Shown here one piece after another: positions 24,698-32,002 of a stretch of DNA of 64,000 nucleotides. Position 1 is the stretch's first letter. Each line of letters opens with the position of its first letter. Both the position numbers and the translations under genes were made by a program. This DNA comes from Dehalococcoidia bacterium (GTDB taxonomy: Bacteria > Chloroflexota > Dehalococcoidia > UBA2979). Under the pieces are notes generated by a model that had not been told where the DNA came from, did no database searches, and saw nothing but the letters and a program-made list of their open reading frames with translations. The DNA lies in NCBI GenBank assembly GCA_023228825.1, contig JALOAL010000009.1, positions 1-64,000 of the forward strand, written 5' to 3'.

Positions 24698-25744
24698 ATG
24701 CGGGCGACGATCTTTCATGCGCCGGGCCAGGTCACGGTAGAGGACCGGCCCAGCCCCTTCGCCGGGCCCGGCGAGGTGCGGCTGCGCGTGGCCGCCGCCT
24801 CGCTCTGCGCCTCGGACGTGCGGGTGTACCGCGGCGAAAAGCACGCCGAGCCCGGCGTGATCCCCGGCCACGAGGTCTCCGGCGTGGTGGACCAGGTGGG
24901 CGAGGGCGTCACGGAAGTGGCGGAGGGCGACCGGGTGATCCTCTGTCCGATCGTGGCGTGCAACCGCTGCCGCTTCTGCCTGCTGGGGCGGCGCAACCGC
25001 TGTACGGAACGGCGCACGCTGGGCTACGACCTGGACGGTGGCTTCGCCGAGTACCTGCGGGTGCCGGCGGAGATCGTGTCCACGGGCCATGTGATCCGCG
25101 TGCCGGACGCGCTGCCCCTGGACCTGGCCGCCATCACGGAGCCCGCCGCATGCACCCTTGCCTCCCTCGAACTGTGCGAGGTGGGCGCGGGGACCTCGAT
25201 GGCGATCCTGGGGGCGGGGCCCATGGGGCTGATGCACCTGCTGCTGGGGCGAGCGCTGGGCGCCGGGCCGATCATCGTGAGCGAGCCCGTGGCGGAGCGG
25301 CGCGCGCTGGCGTCGCGCTGGGGCGCGGACCTGGTGCTGGACCCCGCAGTGGACGATGTGCGGGCGGCGGTCAGGGACGCCACCGGGGACGGTGCGGACG
25401 CGGTGATCGTCTCCGTGGGCCTCGGGAGCCTCGTCGCGCCGGCGCTTGACCTGGTGCGTCCGCAGGGCGTGGTCAACCTGTTTGCTGGCTTCCCGAAGGG
25501 GGCGCCACCCGTGCCGTTCGATCCGAACCTGGTGCACTACGGCGAGGTGGTGCTGACGGGCAGCCAGAACGCCACCACGGACCAGTACCGGCGCACCGCG
25601 CAATTGCTGGGGCACGTCCCCCACATGGACGAGTTGCTGACCAACCGCTACCTGATCGAAGACGCACCGGAGGCGTACTCAGCGCGGCTCGCCCTCTCCG
25701 GGCTGAAGTCGCTCGTGGAGTTCCCCGGCGTGGATGAACGCTGA
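24698..25744 (+). CDS. Zinc-dependent alcohol dehydrogenase (MDR family)
   Basis: A 348-aa medium-chain dehydrogenase. Catalytic zinc ligands include Cys near residue 38 (SLCASDVR) and the GHEVSG histidine; the structural zinc loop CNRCRFCLLGRRNRC supplies four Cys. The Rossmann motif GAGPMGLMHL follows. It resembles the threonine/sorbitol dehydrogenase branch, oxidising an alcohol or polyol with NAD(P). Start at 24698 fits the MRATIFHAPG family start. It stands alone; substrate unknown. Confidence 0.88.
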   Translation: MRATIFHAPGQVTVEDRPSPFAGPGEVRLRVAAASLCASDVRVYRGEKHAEPGVIPGHEVSGVVDQVGEGVTEVAEGDRVILCPIVACNRCRFCLLGRRNRCTERRTLGYDLDGGFAEYLRVPAEIVSTGHVIRVPDALPLDLAAITEPAACTLASLELCEVGAGTSMAILGAGPMGLMHLLLGRALGAGPIIVSEPVAERRALASRWGADLVLDPAVDDVRAAVRDATGDGADAVIVSVGLGSLVAPALDLVRPQGVVNLFAGFPKGAPPVPFDPNLVHYGEVVLTGSQNATTDQYRRTAQLLGHVPHMDELLTNRYLIEDAPEAYSARLALSGLKSLVEFPGVDER

Positions 25745-25798
25745 GCACGGCGCACCGTCGATGACGCCCGCACGGAGACCAGCAAGGGTGCGCCTCGC

Positions 25799-26593
25799 AT
25801 GAGGTGGCCGGACTGGCTGCCGCGCCCGCAGGGGGCCGGCCCGGACCTGGCCGCGCGCGAGGCGGCGGCGGAGCGCGCCGAACGCGCGGCGGCCCTTGGC
25901 CGGAGGCTGCGCGACGGACGCGTGGCGGCGGGGCTGTCGCTGGCGGACGTGGAGCGCGATACGCGCATCAACCGCATCTACCTGGACGCCATCGAGGACG
26001 CCCGCTTCGAGGAGATCCCCGCGCCGGTCTACGCCCGCGGCTTCGTGCGCTCCTATGCGCGCTACCTGGGCATGGACGCGGAGGAGGCCGTGGCCGCCGT
26101 CCCGCGCGACCTCCCCGCCCCGGCCGGCCTGGAGCCCATGCCCGGCCTGAGGCGTACCGCCACGCCCACGCTACCCGCCGTGAACATGCCCGTGGTGGTC
26201 GCCGCTGGCATCGTGGGCGTGCTGGTGCTCGCGGCGGTCTTCATCGTGCCGCGCCTCGGCGGGCCGAGCGGCCTTGACCTGCCGGACGACGCGACGCCGG
26301 CCGCAACGGGCGCGGCCAGCGGGACCGCGGAGACCACCGCCACGGGCACGGCGACCGGGACGCCAGACGTGAGCGCCACGGTGCCCCCGTTTGACGACGG
26401 CGCCGCGCCGGACTTCACGGGCGTGCCTCGGGCGGAGGCTCAGCGCGTGCTGGACGAGATCGGCGTCACCCCGCTGATCGTGGAGGCGGAGGACGAAGCG
26501 GCGGCCGGCACGGTCTTCGACCAGTCGCCCTCGCCGGGGGCGACGCTGCAGGAAGGCGACGTGGTCACGCTCTTCATCTCGTCGGGCGGGTAG
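25799..26593 (+). CDS. RodZ-like HTH membrane protein with PASTA domain
   Basis: A 264-aa protein. Residues about 35-100 are a RodZ-type helix-turn-helix (LRDGRVAAGLSLADVERDTRI, then YARGFVRSYARYLGMD). A single transmembrane helix (about 128-150) and a Thr/Ala-rich extracellular linker follow, and residues about 200-264 match one PASTA domain (VPRAEAQRVLDEIGVTPLIV, DQSPSPGATLQEGD). RodZ links MreB to the wall machinery; PASTA modules bind muropeptides or beta-lactams. The combination suggests a cell-wall-sensing cytoskeletal anchor, which is inference. Confidence 0.8.
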   Translation: MRWPDWLPRPQGAGPDLAAREAAAERAERAAALGRRLRDGRVAAGLSLADVERDTRINRIYLDAIEDARFEEIPAPVYARGFVRSYARYLGMDAEEAVAAVPRDLPAPAGLEPMPGLRRTATPTLPAVNMPVVVAAGIVGVLVLAAVFIVPRLGGPSGLDLPDDATPAATGAASGTAETTATGTATGTPDVSATVPPFDDGAAPDFTGVPRAEAQRVLDEIGVTPLIVEAEDEAAAGTVFDQSPSPGATLQEGDVVTLFISSGG

Positions 26594-26621
26594 CGCCGGG
26601 CGGCGTCGTGGCGTGCGTGCG

Positions 26622-28733
26622 TCACGGCGCGGTGGTCGCGGGCGTGGCTGAGGGCCTCGGCGTCGCCTCGTCAGAGGGCGGGCGGAGGTCGAGGCGGCGC
26701 AGGAGTTGGGCGTTCGCGGCGACGATGATGGTGGACAGGCTCATCAACACCGCGCCGACGGCCGGCGGGAGTATGAAGCCGGCCCAGGCGAGCACCCCCG
26801 CGGCGAGGGGGATCGCGATCACGTTGTAGGCGGATGCCCAGACCAGGTTCTGCACCATCTTGCGGTACGTGGCCTCCGAGAGCCGGATCACCCCGACCAC
26901 AGCCCTCGGGTCGTCCGAGGCGAGCACTACGCCGGCGGACGCGATGGCGATGTCCGTGCCCGCGCCGACGGCGATGCCCACGTCCGCCTGCGCAAGGGCG
27001 GGCGCGTCGTTCACGCCGTCGCCCACCATGGCCACGCGCAGGCCGCGCTGCTGGAGCGTCACCACCTGCTCCGCCTTGTGCTCCGGCAGCACTTCCGCGA
27101 ACACCTCGTCGATGCCAAGGTCCGCCGCGACCGCATCCGCCACGTTGCGAGCGTCGCCCGTGACCATCGTCACGTGAATGCCCAGGGCGTGGAGCGCCGC
27201 CACGGCCTCGCGAGACTCCGGCCGCGGCTGGTCCTCCAACGCCAGGGCGCCCGCGACGCTCCCGTCGTGCAGCACGTACAGCACCGTCGCGCCGCGCTGC
27301 TCCCATGTCCGGACGGTGGAGGCGCCGGCCGCGGGCGTCTCCAGGTCGCGCTCACGGAGGCGTCGCGGGCCCGCGACCTCCACCTCGGCGCCGTCGATCA
27401 CGCCTCGGACGCCGCGGCCGGGGTCTGCGGCGAACGCGGCCACGGGTGCGAGGTCCACCCGTGAGCGCGCACGGTCGACGATGGCGCGCGCCAGTGGGTG
27501 CTCGGACTCCGCCTCCACGGAGCCGGCCAGGCGCAGCAGGCCGTCCTCGTCTCCGTCGGCAGCCCACAGTCCCGTCACGCGCGGCTCGCCCAGGGTGAGC
27601 GTGCCGGTCTTGTCGAAGAGCACCACGTCCAACTGGCGCGTGCGCTCCAGCGCCAGCCGGTCCTTGACCAGGATCCCGCTGCGCGCCGCGACCTCCGTCG
27701 AGATCGCAATCACGAGGGGAATCGCCAGGCCGAGGGCGTGCGGACAGGCGATCACCAGCACCGTGACCGTGCGCGCGATGGCGTCGTCCACCTCGCCCAG
27801 CAGGGACCACACTGCGAACGTGGCAACGCCGGAGGCCACGGCGACGTAGAAAAGGAGCGCTGCCGCCCGGTCGGCGATGGCCTGCGCGCGAGAGCGCGAC
27901 TGCTGGGCCTGCGCGACGAGCCGCTGGATGCCCGCGAGCGCGGTGTCCTCCCCCACCGCGTCCACCCGCACGCGTACCGACGATCCGAGGGCGACCGTGC
28001 CCGCAGCCACTCGCTCGCCCTTCGTGCGGAGGACGGGGCGAGACTCGCCGGTGAGCATGGACTCATCGAGGTCCACCTGGCCGGCGGCCACTGTGCCGTC
28101 GGCCGTGATACGCCCGCCGGGGCGCACCAGCACCACGTCGCCGGCGCGGAGGTCCGCGACCGGCACCGTCCGCGTGACGCCGTCCACCTCGAGTTCAGCC
28201 TCGTCTGGCAGGAGTTCCGCCAGTGCTGCCAGGGCGCCTCGCGTGAGGCCCAGGGCGCGCATCTCCTGCCAGTGGCCCAGCAGCATCACCGTGACCAGCG
28301 CCGCCAGTTCCCACCAGAAGTCCAGGTCCAGCCAGCCGAACTCACTGGCCACGGAGGAGGCGAAGGCGACCACAATCGCGAGCGAGATCAGGAGCATCAT
28401 GCCCGGCTGGCGCGCCTTCACCTCGTCCCAGCCGCCCTGCAGGAAGATGCGGCCGCCGTACACGAATACGACCGTCCCGAGGGCCGGCGACACCACCTGG
28501 TGCCCCGGGACGCCGCTCAGCGAGTAGCCGAACCAGTCCTGCACCATTTCGCTGAAGACGACCGTGGGGATGGTGAGGATGAGCGACAGCCAGAACAACC
28601 GCCGGAAGGCCTCCGGGTCGTGGGCGGCGTGGTCGTCGTGCCCGCCATGGCCCTCGTGCCCGCCATGGTGGGCGTGCGGATCCGCGTGCGCGTCGAGGCC
28701 TGCGTGCGGGTCGGGGTGCGGGTGGGACGACAT
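26622..28733 (-). CDS. CopB-type heavy metal P-type ATPase
   Basis: A 703-aa P1B ATPase. The N-terminal 45 residues are extremely His-rich with no CxxC domain. The membrane motif is CPH (ACPHALGLAIPL), the phosphorylated Asp is D374 in DKTGTLTLGEP, and SEHPLARA plus GDGVNDAPALAQADVGIA complete the core. CPH with a His-rich tail indicates the P1B-3 (CopB) group, which exports Cu(II), Cu(I) or Ag(I). Start at 28733 lies 74 nt after the MFS gene; the open frame continues upstream only as a shadow of that gene. Confidence 0.92.
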   Translation of the reverse strand: MSSHPHPDPHAGLDAHADPHAHHGGHEGHGGHDDHAAHDPEAFRRLFWLSLILTIPTVVFSEMVQDWFGYSLSGVPGHQVVSPALGTVVFVYGGRIFLQGGWDEVKARQPGMMLLISLAIVVAFASSVASEFGWLDLDFWWELAALVTVMLLGHWQEMRALGLTRGALAALAELLPDEAELEVDGVTRTVPVADLRAGDVVLVRPGGRITADGTVAAGQVDLDESMLTGESRPVLRTKGERVAAGTVALGSSVRVRVDAVGEDTALAGIQRLVAQAQQSRSRAQAIADRAAALLFYVAVASGVATFAVWSLLGEVDDAIARTVTVLVIACPHALGLAIPLVIAISTEVAARSGILVKDRLALERTRQLDVVLFDKTGTLTLGEPRVTGLWAADGDEDGLLRLAGSVEAESEHPLARAIVDRARSRVDLAPVAAFAADPGRGVRGVIDGAEVEVAGPRRLRERDLETPAAGASTVRTWEQRGATVLYVLHDGSVAGALALEDQPRPESREAVAALHALGIHVTMVTGDARNVADAVAADLGIDEVFAEVLPEHKAEQVVTLQQRGLRVAMVGDGVNDAPALAQADVGIAVGAGTDIAIASAGVVLASDDPRAVVGVIRLSEATYRKMVQNLVWASAYNVIAIPLAAGVLAWAGFILPPAVGAVLMSLSTIIVAANAQLLRRLDLRPPSDEATPRPSATPATTAP

Positions 28734-28807
28734 GGCGAGGGCTCCCCAGCGCGCCGCGGCACTTGTGGGCTGAGGGTACCGCGCCGGGTGAGGGCCTCGG
28801 AGCGTGG

Positions 28808-30145
28808 CTAGCCGGAGAGCGAGGCCGGGCGGAGGCGGGCGCGCGCCCACGTGGCGAGGCCGGCCCACGTGGGGACGGGCGCCACGAACAGCGGGATCGC
28901 GAGGAGACGGCCGACCGCGGAGAGCGCGAAGACCACCGGGATCCCCACGTGAGCCACCAGCACGCTGCCGACCAGCGGCCCCACGAACCCCGCAGAGAGC
29001 ATGGCCAGTTGCTGCGCCGCCACGTACTCCGGGATGTCCTCTGCAGGAGCGTGTTCCAGGAGGAGGTTGAAGACGGCCAGGTGGCATACGGCCCAGGACA
29101 TGCCGCCCAGGAAGATCGGGAACACGGCCATCCACGGCGTGCTGATGGTGAGCCAGGCCACCGGCGCCAGCGCGATGCCCAGGATGGCCGCCACGAACAG
29201 GCCGCGCGAGGCGAAGCGGGCCACAAGGACGCCCATCAGCAGTTGCCCGGCCACGGCCGCCACCGCCTCGCCGGTGGCCATCAAGCCCACTTCGCCCGGG
29301 GCCGCGCCCAGGCTGCGCACCAGGTAGACGATGACGAACGGCCCGGACAGCGTGGCGAAGCCGTGCAGGCACATCTGCGCCAGCAGGAAGCGCCGGTAGC
29401 GCATGTCGCGCAGCACCTTGCCGTACGCGTGGCCTCGGGTGTGCGTGACGGCTCGGGGCGGCTCCGCCACCCGCGTGTACGCGAACGTCCCGAGCACGCC
29501 GAGGACCGCGCAGGCCGCGAACGCCACCTGGTAGCCCGGGACGCCCCCGATCCCGCCGATGGCCCATCCGGCGACGGGCACGGTGGACATCGCGATCACG
29601 CTGGCGAAGAGCGAGCGACGAGCGTTGAAGGCCCCCGTCAGCCGGCCGGGCACCACGTCCGCGAACAGCGACATCCACGAGGGGTGCGTGAGCGAGGACA
29701 GCAGCACGCGCACGCCTCCCAGCACGATGAGCGCGAGGATGGCTGCCTGCGCCCCCAGCGTGAAGGGCACCAGGGCGATCACGAGCACGATGCTTCGCAT
29801 CGTCCAGTTGCCGGCCATGAGCACGCGCACGCGGGAGGGTGTGCGACGCGCGAGCCAGGCCGCCGGGAACAACGCCAGCAGGCCGGCGAACGCCGTGGCG
29901 GCCGCCAGCAATCCCACCTGCGCCGTGGTGGCCCCCAGCACCACCAGGTAGACGGGCAGGAACGGCAGCGCCGCATCCGAGGCGGAGGAGAGCAGGCCCT
30001 CCGCGAAGAGGGCGCGTCGCGTGGGGGTGCCCAGGATGCGCTGCTCGTCCTCGGACAGCGGGCCATCCGGGAGTACCGGGGCGGCCTCGCCGGGGTCCGG
30101 AGCGGAGCGGGTGGTGGACGGAGAAGGAGGCGCAGATACTGACAT
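28808..30145 (-). CDS. MFS transporter
   Basis: A 445-aa major facilitator with about 12 transmembrane helices. LARRTPSRVRVLMAGN is the loop 2-3 motif-A-like region. The N-terminal 40 residues are a polar cytosolic tail. It is co-directional with and upstream of the CopB-type ATPase, so export of a metal complex or drug is possible, but no substrate can be read from the sequence. A TATT-type -10 lies just before the ATG. Confidence 0.82.
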   Translation of the reverse strand: MSVSAPPSPSTTRSAPDPGEAAPVLPDGPLSEDEQRILGTPTRRALFAEGLLSSASDAALPFLPVYLVVLGATTAQVGLLAAATAFAGLLALFPAAWLARRTPSRVRVLMAGNWTMRSIVLVIALVPFTLGAQAAILALIVLGGVRVLLSSLTHPSWMSLFADVVPGRLTGAFNARRSLFASVIAMSTVPVAGWAIGGIGGVPGYQVAFAACAVLGVLGTFAYTRVAEPPRAVTHTRGHAYGKVLRDMRYRRFLLAQMCLHGFATLSGPFVIVYLVRSLGAAPGEVGLMATGEAVAAVAGQLLMGVLVARFASRGLFVAAILGIALAPVAWLTISTPWMAVFPIFLGGMSWAVCHLAVFNLLLEHAPAEDIPEYVAAQQLAMLSAGFVGPLVGSVLVAHVGIPVVFALSAVGRLLAIPLFVAPVPTWAGLATWARARLRPASLSG

Positions 30146-30374
30146 TCAATATCCCGACGCTGCATGCGAGACTCGCAGGATCGGGTATGGAAACGTTAGG
30201 CAGTAGAGATGCGTTGATACGGATGTGTCATGAGTGGTCACGACCGTGATGGCGCGGGAGCGTCTGGCGGTTGTGGAGCGGCCGGAAATGAGGGAAACCC
30301 CTGAGAGAGGGGGCGTAAGAATCCGGAGCCGGGCACGTTCTCAGGAGTAGGACACGCAAGGGGCGCCCTTACAC

Positions 30375-30415
30375 AAGGCGCACCCTGACACCAGGCGCCC
30401 CCTGACAGAGGCGCC
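30375..30415. repeat. Imperfect 17-bp tandem repeat upstream of the orphan DHp gene
   Basis: AGGCGC(A/C)CCCTGACA units repeat about 2.4 times between 30375 and 30415, immediately before the ribosome site of the next gene. They may be operator repeats or simple-sequence slippage. The rest of 30146-30430 shows no gene. Confidence 0.5.
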
Positions 30416-30430
30416 GAGAAGGAGCCAACG

Positions 30431-30649
30431 ATGACCCCCACGAAGGTGCTGGCCACCGAACTCCGCGACGGACTGCTGCAGGACCTGGTGGCCGCGGGCA
30501 TGCTGATCGAGGTGGTGCGACGCTCCGTGGACGACCCGGCGCGGCTCGAACGCACCCTGGACACGCTCTCGCGCACGTTGCAGTGCGACCAGCGCTCGGT
30601 GCGCTCCGTGATCGACCGCCTGGGCCTGGTGGACGAGCGCGAGCAGTGA
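30431..30649 (+). CDS. Orphan HisKA_3-like dimerisation domain lacking the histidine
   Basis: A 72-aa protein resembling only the DHp helices of NarL-partner histidine kinases: ELRDGLLQDLVAAGMLIEVVRR matches the usual E-L-H-D-G-L-x-Q-x-L pattern, but the phospho-accepting His is Arg12 (codon CGC, one transition from CAC). No ATPase domain and no response regulator are nearby. AAGGAG lies 7 nt before the ATG. It could be a dominant partner or antagonist of a kinase, or an unrelated helical hairpin. Confidence 0.65.
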   Translation: MTPTKVLATELRDGLLQDLVAAGMLIEVVRRSVDDPARLERTLDTLSRTLQCDQRSVRSVIDRLGLVDEREQ

Positions 30650-30653
30650 GGGC

Positions 30654-31070
30654 TTACGAGCCCAGCACGTAGGCCAGGGAGCAGCCGCCGGCGATCGCCA
30701 GGGCGTAGGGGATCGCGGCGCGGCGCCTGCGGGAGACCGCCACGAGCACGATCACCCCGCCACAGAGGGCCATCCACAGCAGGAAGAGCGGCACGGCCGT
30801 CGCGCCGGTCGCCGCGCCGCCGTAGGCCATCAACTTCGCGTCGCCTCGGCCAAACTCGCCCTGCGCGGCGACCACCAGCGCGAGGCCCAGCAGGCCGCAC
30901 ACCACGGACCCCATCACGGCCTCCGCCAACTCGCCCTCATGCGCCGCCACGAGGTAGGCGAGCGCCAGGCCCAGCGCGATGGGCCAGTTGGGGATGCGGC
31001 GCGTGTGCACGTCCATCCACGCCGCCGCCCAGCCGGGCGCGAGCATGAGCGCGACCAGGGCGAACGTCAC
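30654..31070 (-). CDS. A24 prepilin peptidase-like protein, short form
   Basis: A 138-aa membrane protein with four or five helices. The two aspartates of A24 peptidases are visible: MDVHTRRIPN near residue 20 and the GRGDAKLM (GxGD) motif near residue 75. It lacks the N-terminal methylase/zinc domain of PilD, like CpaA/TadV. These enzymes cleave type IV or Flp prepilins, yet no pilin gene is nearby. It overlaps the DUF192 gene by 4 nt. Confidence 0.82.
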   Translation of the reverse strand: MTFALVALMLAPGWAAAWMDVHTRRIPNWPIALGLALAYLVAAHEGELAEAVMGSVVCGLLGLALVVAAQGEFGRGDAKLMAYGGAATGATAVPLFLLWMALCGGVIVLVAVSRRRRAAIPYALAIAGGCSLAYVLGS

Positions 31071-31438
31071 CGCAGGACTGCTACGGAGACCAGCCAGACC
31101 TCGTCGCCGGCGCGCACGCCGGTGGCCTGGAGGGTGCCCGCAGGCAGTTCAATGGCCTGCGTCGCGCCTCGGACGTAGGGGACGATGTGGCCCGGGGTGA
31201 GCGTGTGCACCGCGCGCGCGACGCGGCCGGAGCGGTCCAGGAAGAGCACGTCGATGGGATAACGCATGCCGACGGTGTGCACGCTGTTGCACGGCGCCAG
31301 CAGCAGGCCTTCACCCGGGGCGAGCGACGGATGTCCGAGGAGCCCTCGAAGCCGGGCGAGGAGCGACCGGGCGACGGCGACCCGCTCTGCGACGCGCACG
31401 CCGGAGCGCACGACGATGGCCGCCAGGTCACCTTCCAT
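31067..31438 (-). CDS. DUF192 protein
   Basis: A 123-aa DUF192 (UPF0127-like) protein, a small beta-barrel often secreted or found near pilus genes in Chloroflexota and archaea. Family motifs: AR-x-LLARLRGLLG, LLLAPCNSVHTVGMRYPIDVLFLD and the late AIELPAGT. It lacks a clear signal peptide. Coupled to the A24 peptidase by an ATGA overlap, hinting at joint work in secretion. Biochemical function is not established. Confidence 0.88.
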   Translation of the reverse strand: MEGDLAAIVVRSGVRVAERVAVARSLLARLRGLLGHPSLAPGEGLLLAPCNSVHTVGMRYPIDVLFLDRSGRVARAVHTLTPGHIVPYVRGATQAIELPAGTLQATGVRAGDEVWLVSVAVLR

Positions 31439-31468
31439 GAGGCGTCCTTCCCCGGGGACGCCCCGGAG

Positions 31469-31526
31469 AAAAAATCGCCGCGGGACTGGCGACCAGGTTG
31501 GGCGGCAAGTCGTCAGCCCCGCGGCG
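31469..31526 (-). terminator. Rho-independent terminator
   Basis: On the minus strand an 18-bp stem (31509-31526 with 31476-31493, one G-U and one A-C pair) closes a 15-nt loop and is followed by ATTTTTT at 31475-31469. It begins 12 nt after the stop of the small frame at 31538, and lies just upstream of the DUF192 start, so it separates two transcripts or acts as an attenuator. Confidence 0.8.
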
Positions 31527-31537
31527 CCCCTTAAGGG

Positions 31538-31720
31538 CTATTGCAATGCGACGTCGGTCTGGCCCTCGTCGTCCTCTCGGAGCCAGGCTGACATCTTCGA
31601 CAGCCACGCCTCGAGGACCGCGCGAGTCACCAGGCGCCTCCGTCGCGGTGGCACGGATGCCGCGGGGGAGCGGCGTCCGGCCGGTAGCGGCAGACGCTCG
31701 ATGCGTCCGCCGCTACCCAT
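31538..31720 (-). CDS. Possible 60-aa basic helical protein
   Basis: A 60-aa frame with GC-rich third positions matching the neighbours. The Pro/Arg-rich start is followed by a predicted helix (RRRLVTRAVLEAWLSKMSAW) and an acidic tail. A strong terminator starts 12 nt after its TAG, which is the main support. No ribosome site is visible before the ATG at 31720. No family recognised. The region 31721-32002 between it and the divergent sigma gene holds a GC hairpin near 31861-31890 but no gene. Confidence 0.4.
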   Translation of the reverse strand: MGSGGRIERLPLPAGRRSPAASVPPRRRRLVTRAVLEAWLSKMSAWLREDDEGQTDVALQ

Positions 31721-32002
31721 ATAGACAGCGGGCAGGGGGCATTCCTTACAGGCGGATCCCGGAAAAGATGCGAGAAAGTCGAGGAAAAGACGGAGGGTGG
31801 CTTCGCGTGTGCAGATTTGATAGGATTTCGATGCAAGATCAGGGTTTTCAGCAACAGTAGGGCGGGGAGCCTACCAGTAGGGTTCCCGCTGTAAGGGCAC
31901 CCCCTTGCACTCGCGCCTGGGCGGCGGCGACGACATCACCTGAGCCTTGAGCGGGGGTTCCGGCCGGTCATGGTCGGTGGCTCTCAGGTCTAAGGGTGCG
32001 TC

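Noticed and set aside
24188..25624. 478-codon minus-strand frame over DUF503 and alcohol dehydrogenase
   Set aside because: Both plus-strand genes have clear families; the antisense protein is His/Arg/Gln-rich nonsense.
26622..30149. A single 1175-codon frame suggesting an MFS-ATPase fusion
   Set aside because: The upstream half is a shadow of the MFS gene, whose real product is in another frame; the ATPase starts at 28733 with its His-rich tail.
31861..31890. GC hairpin upstream of the sigma gene as a terminator
   Set aside because: The stem has mismatches and no T-run in either direction; function cannot be assigned.
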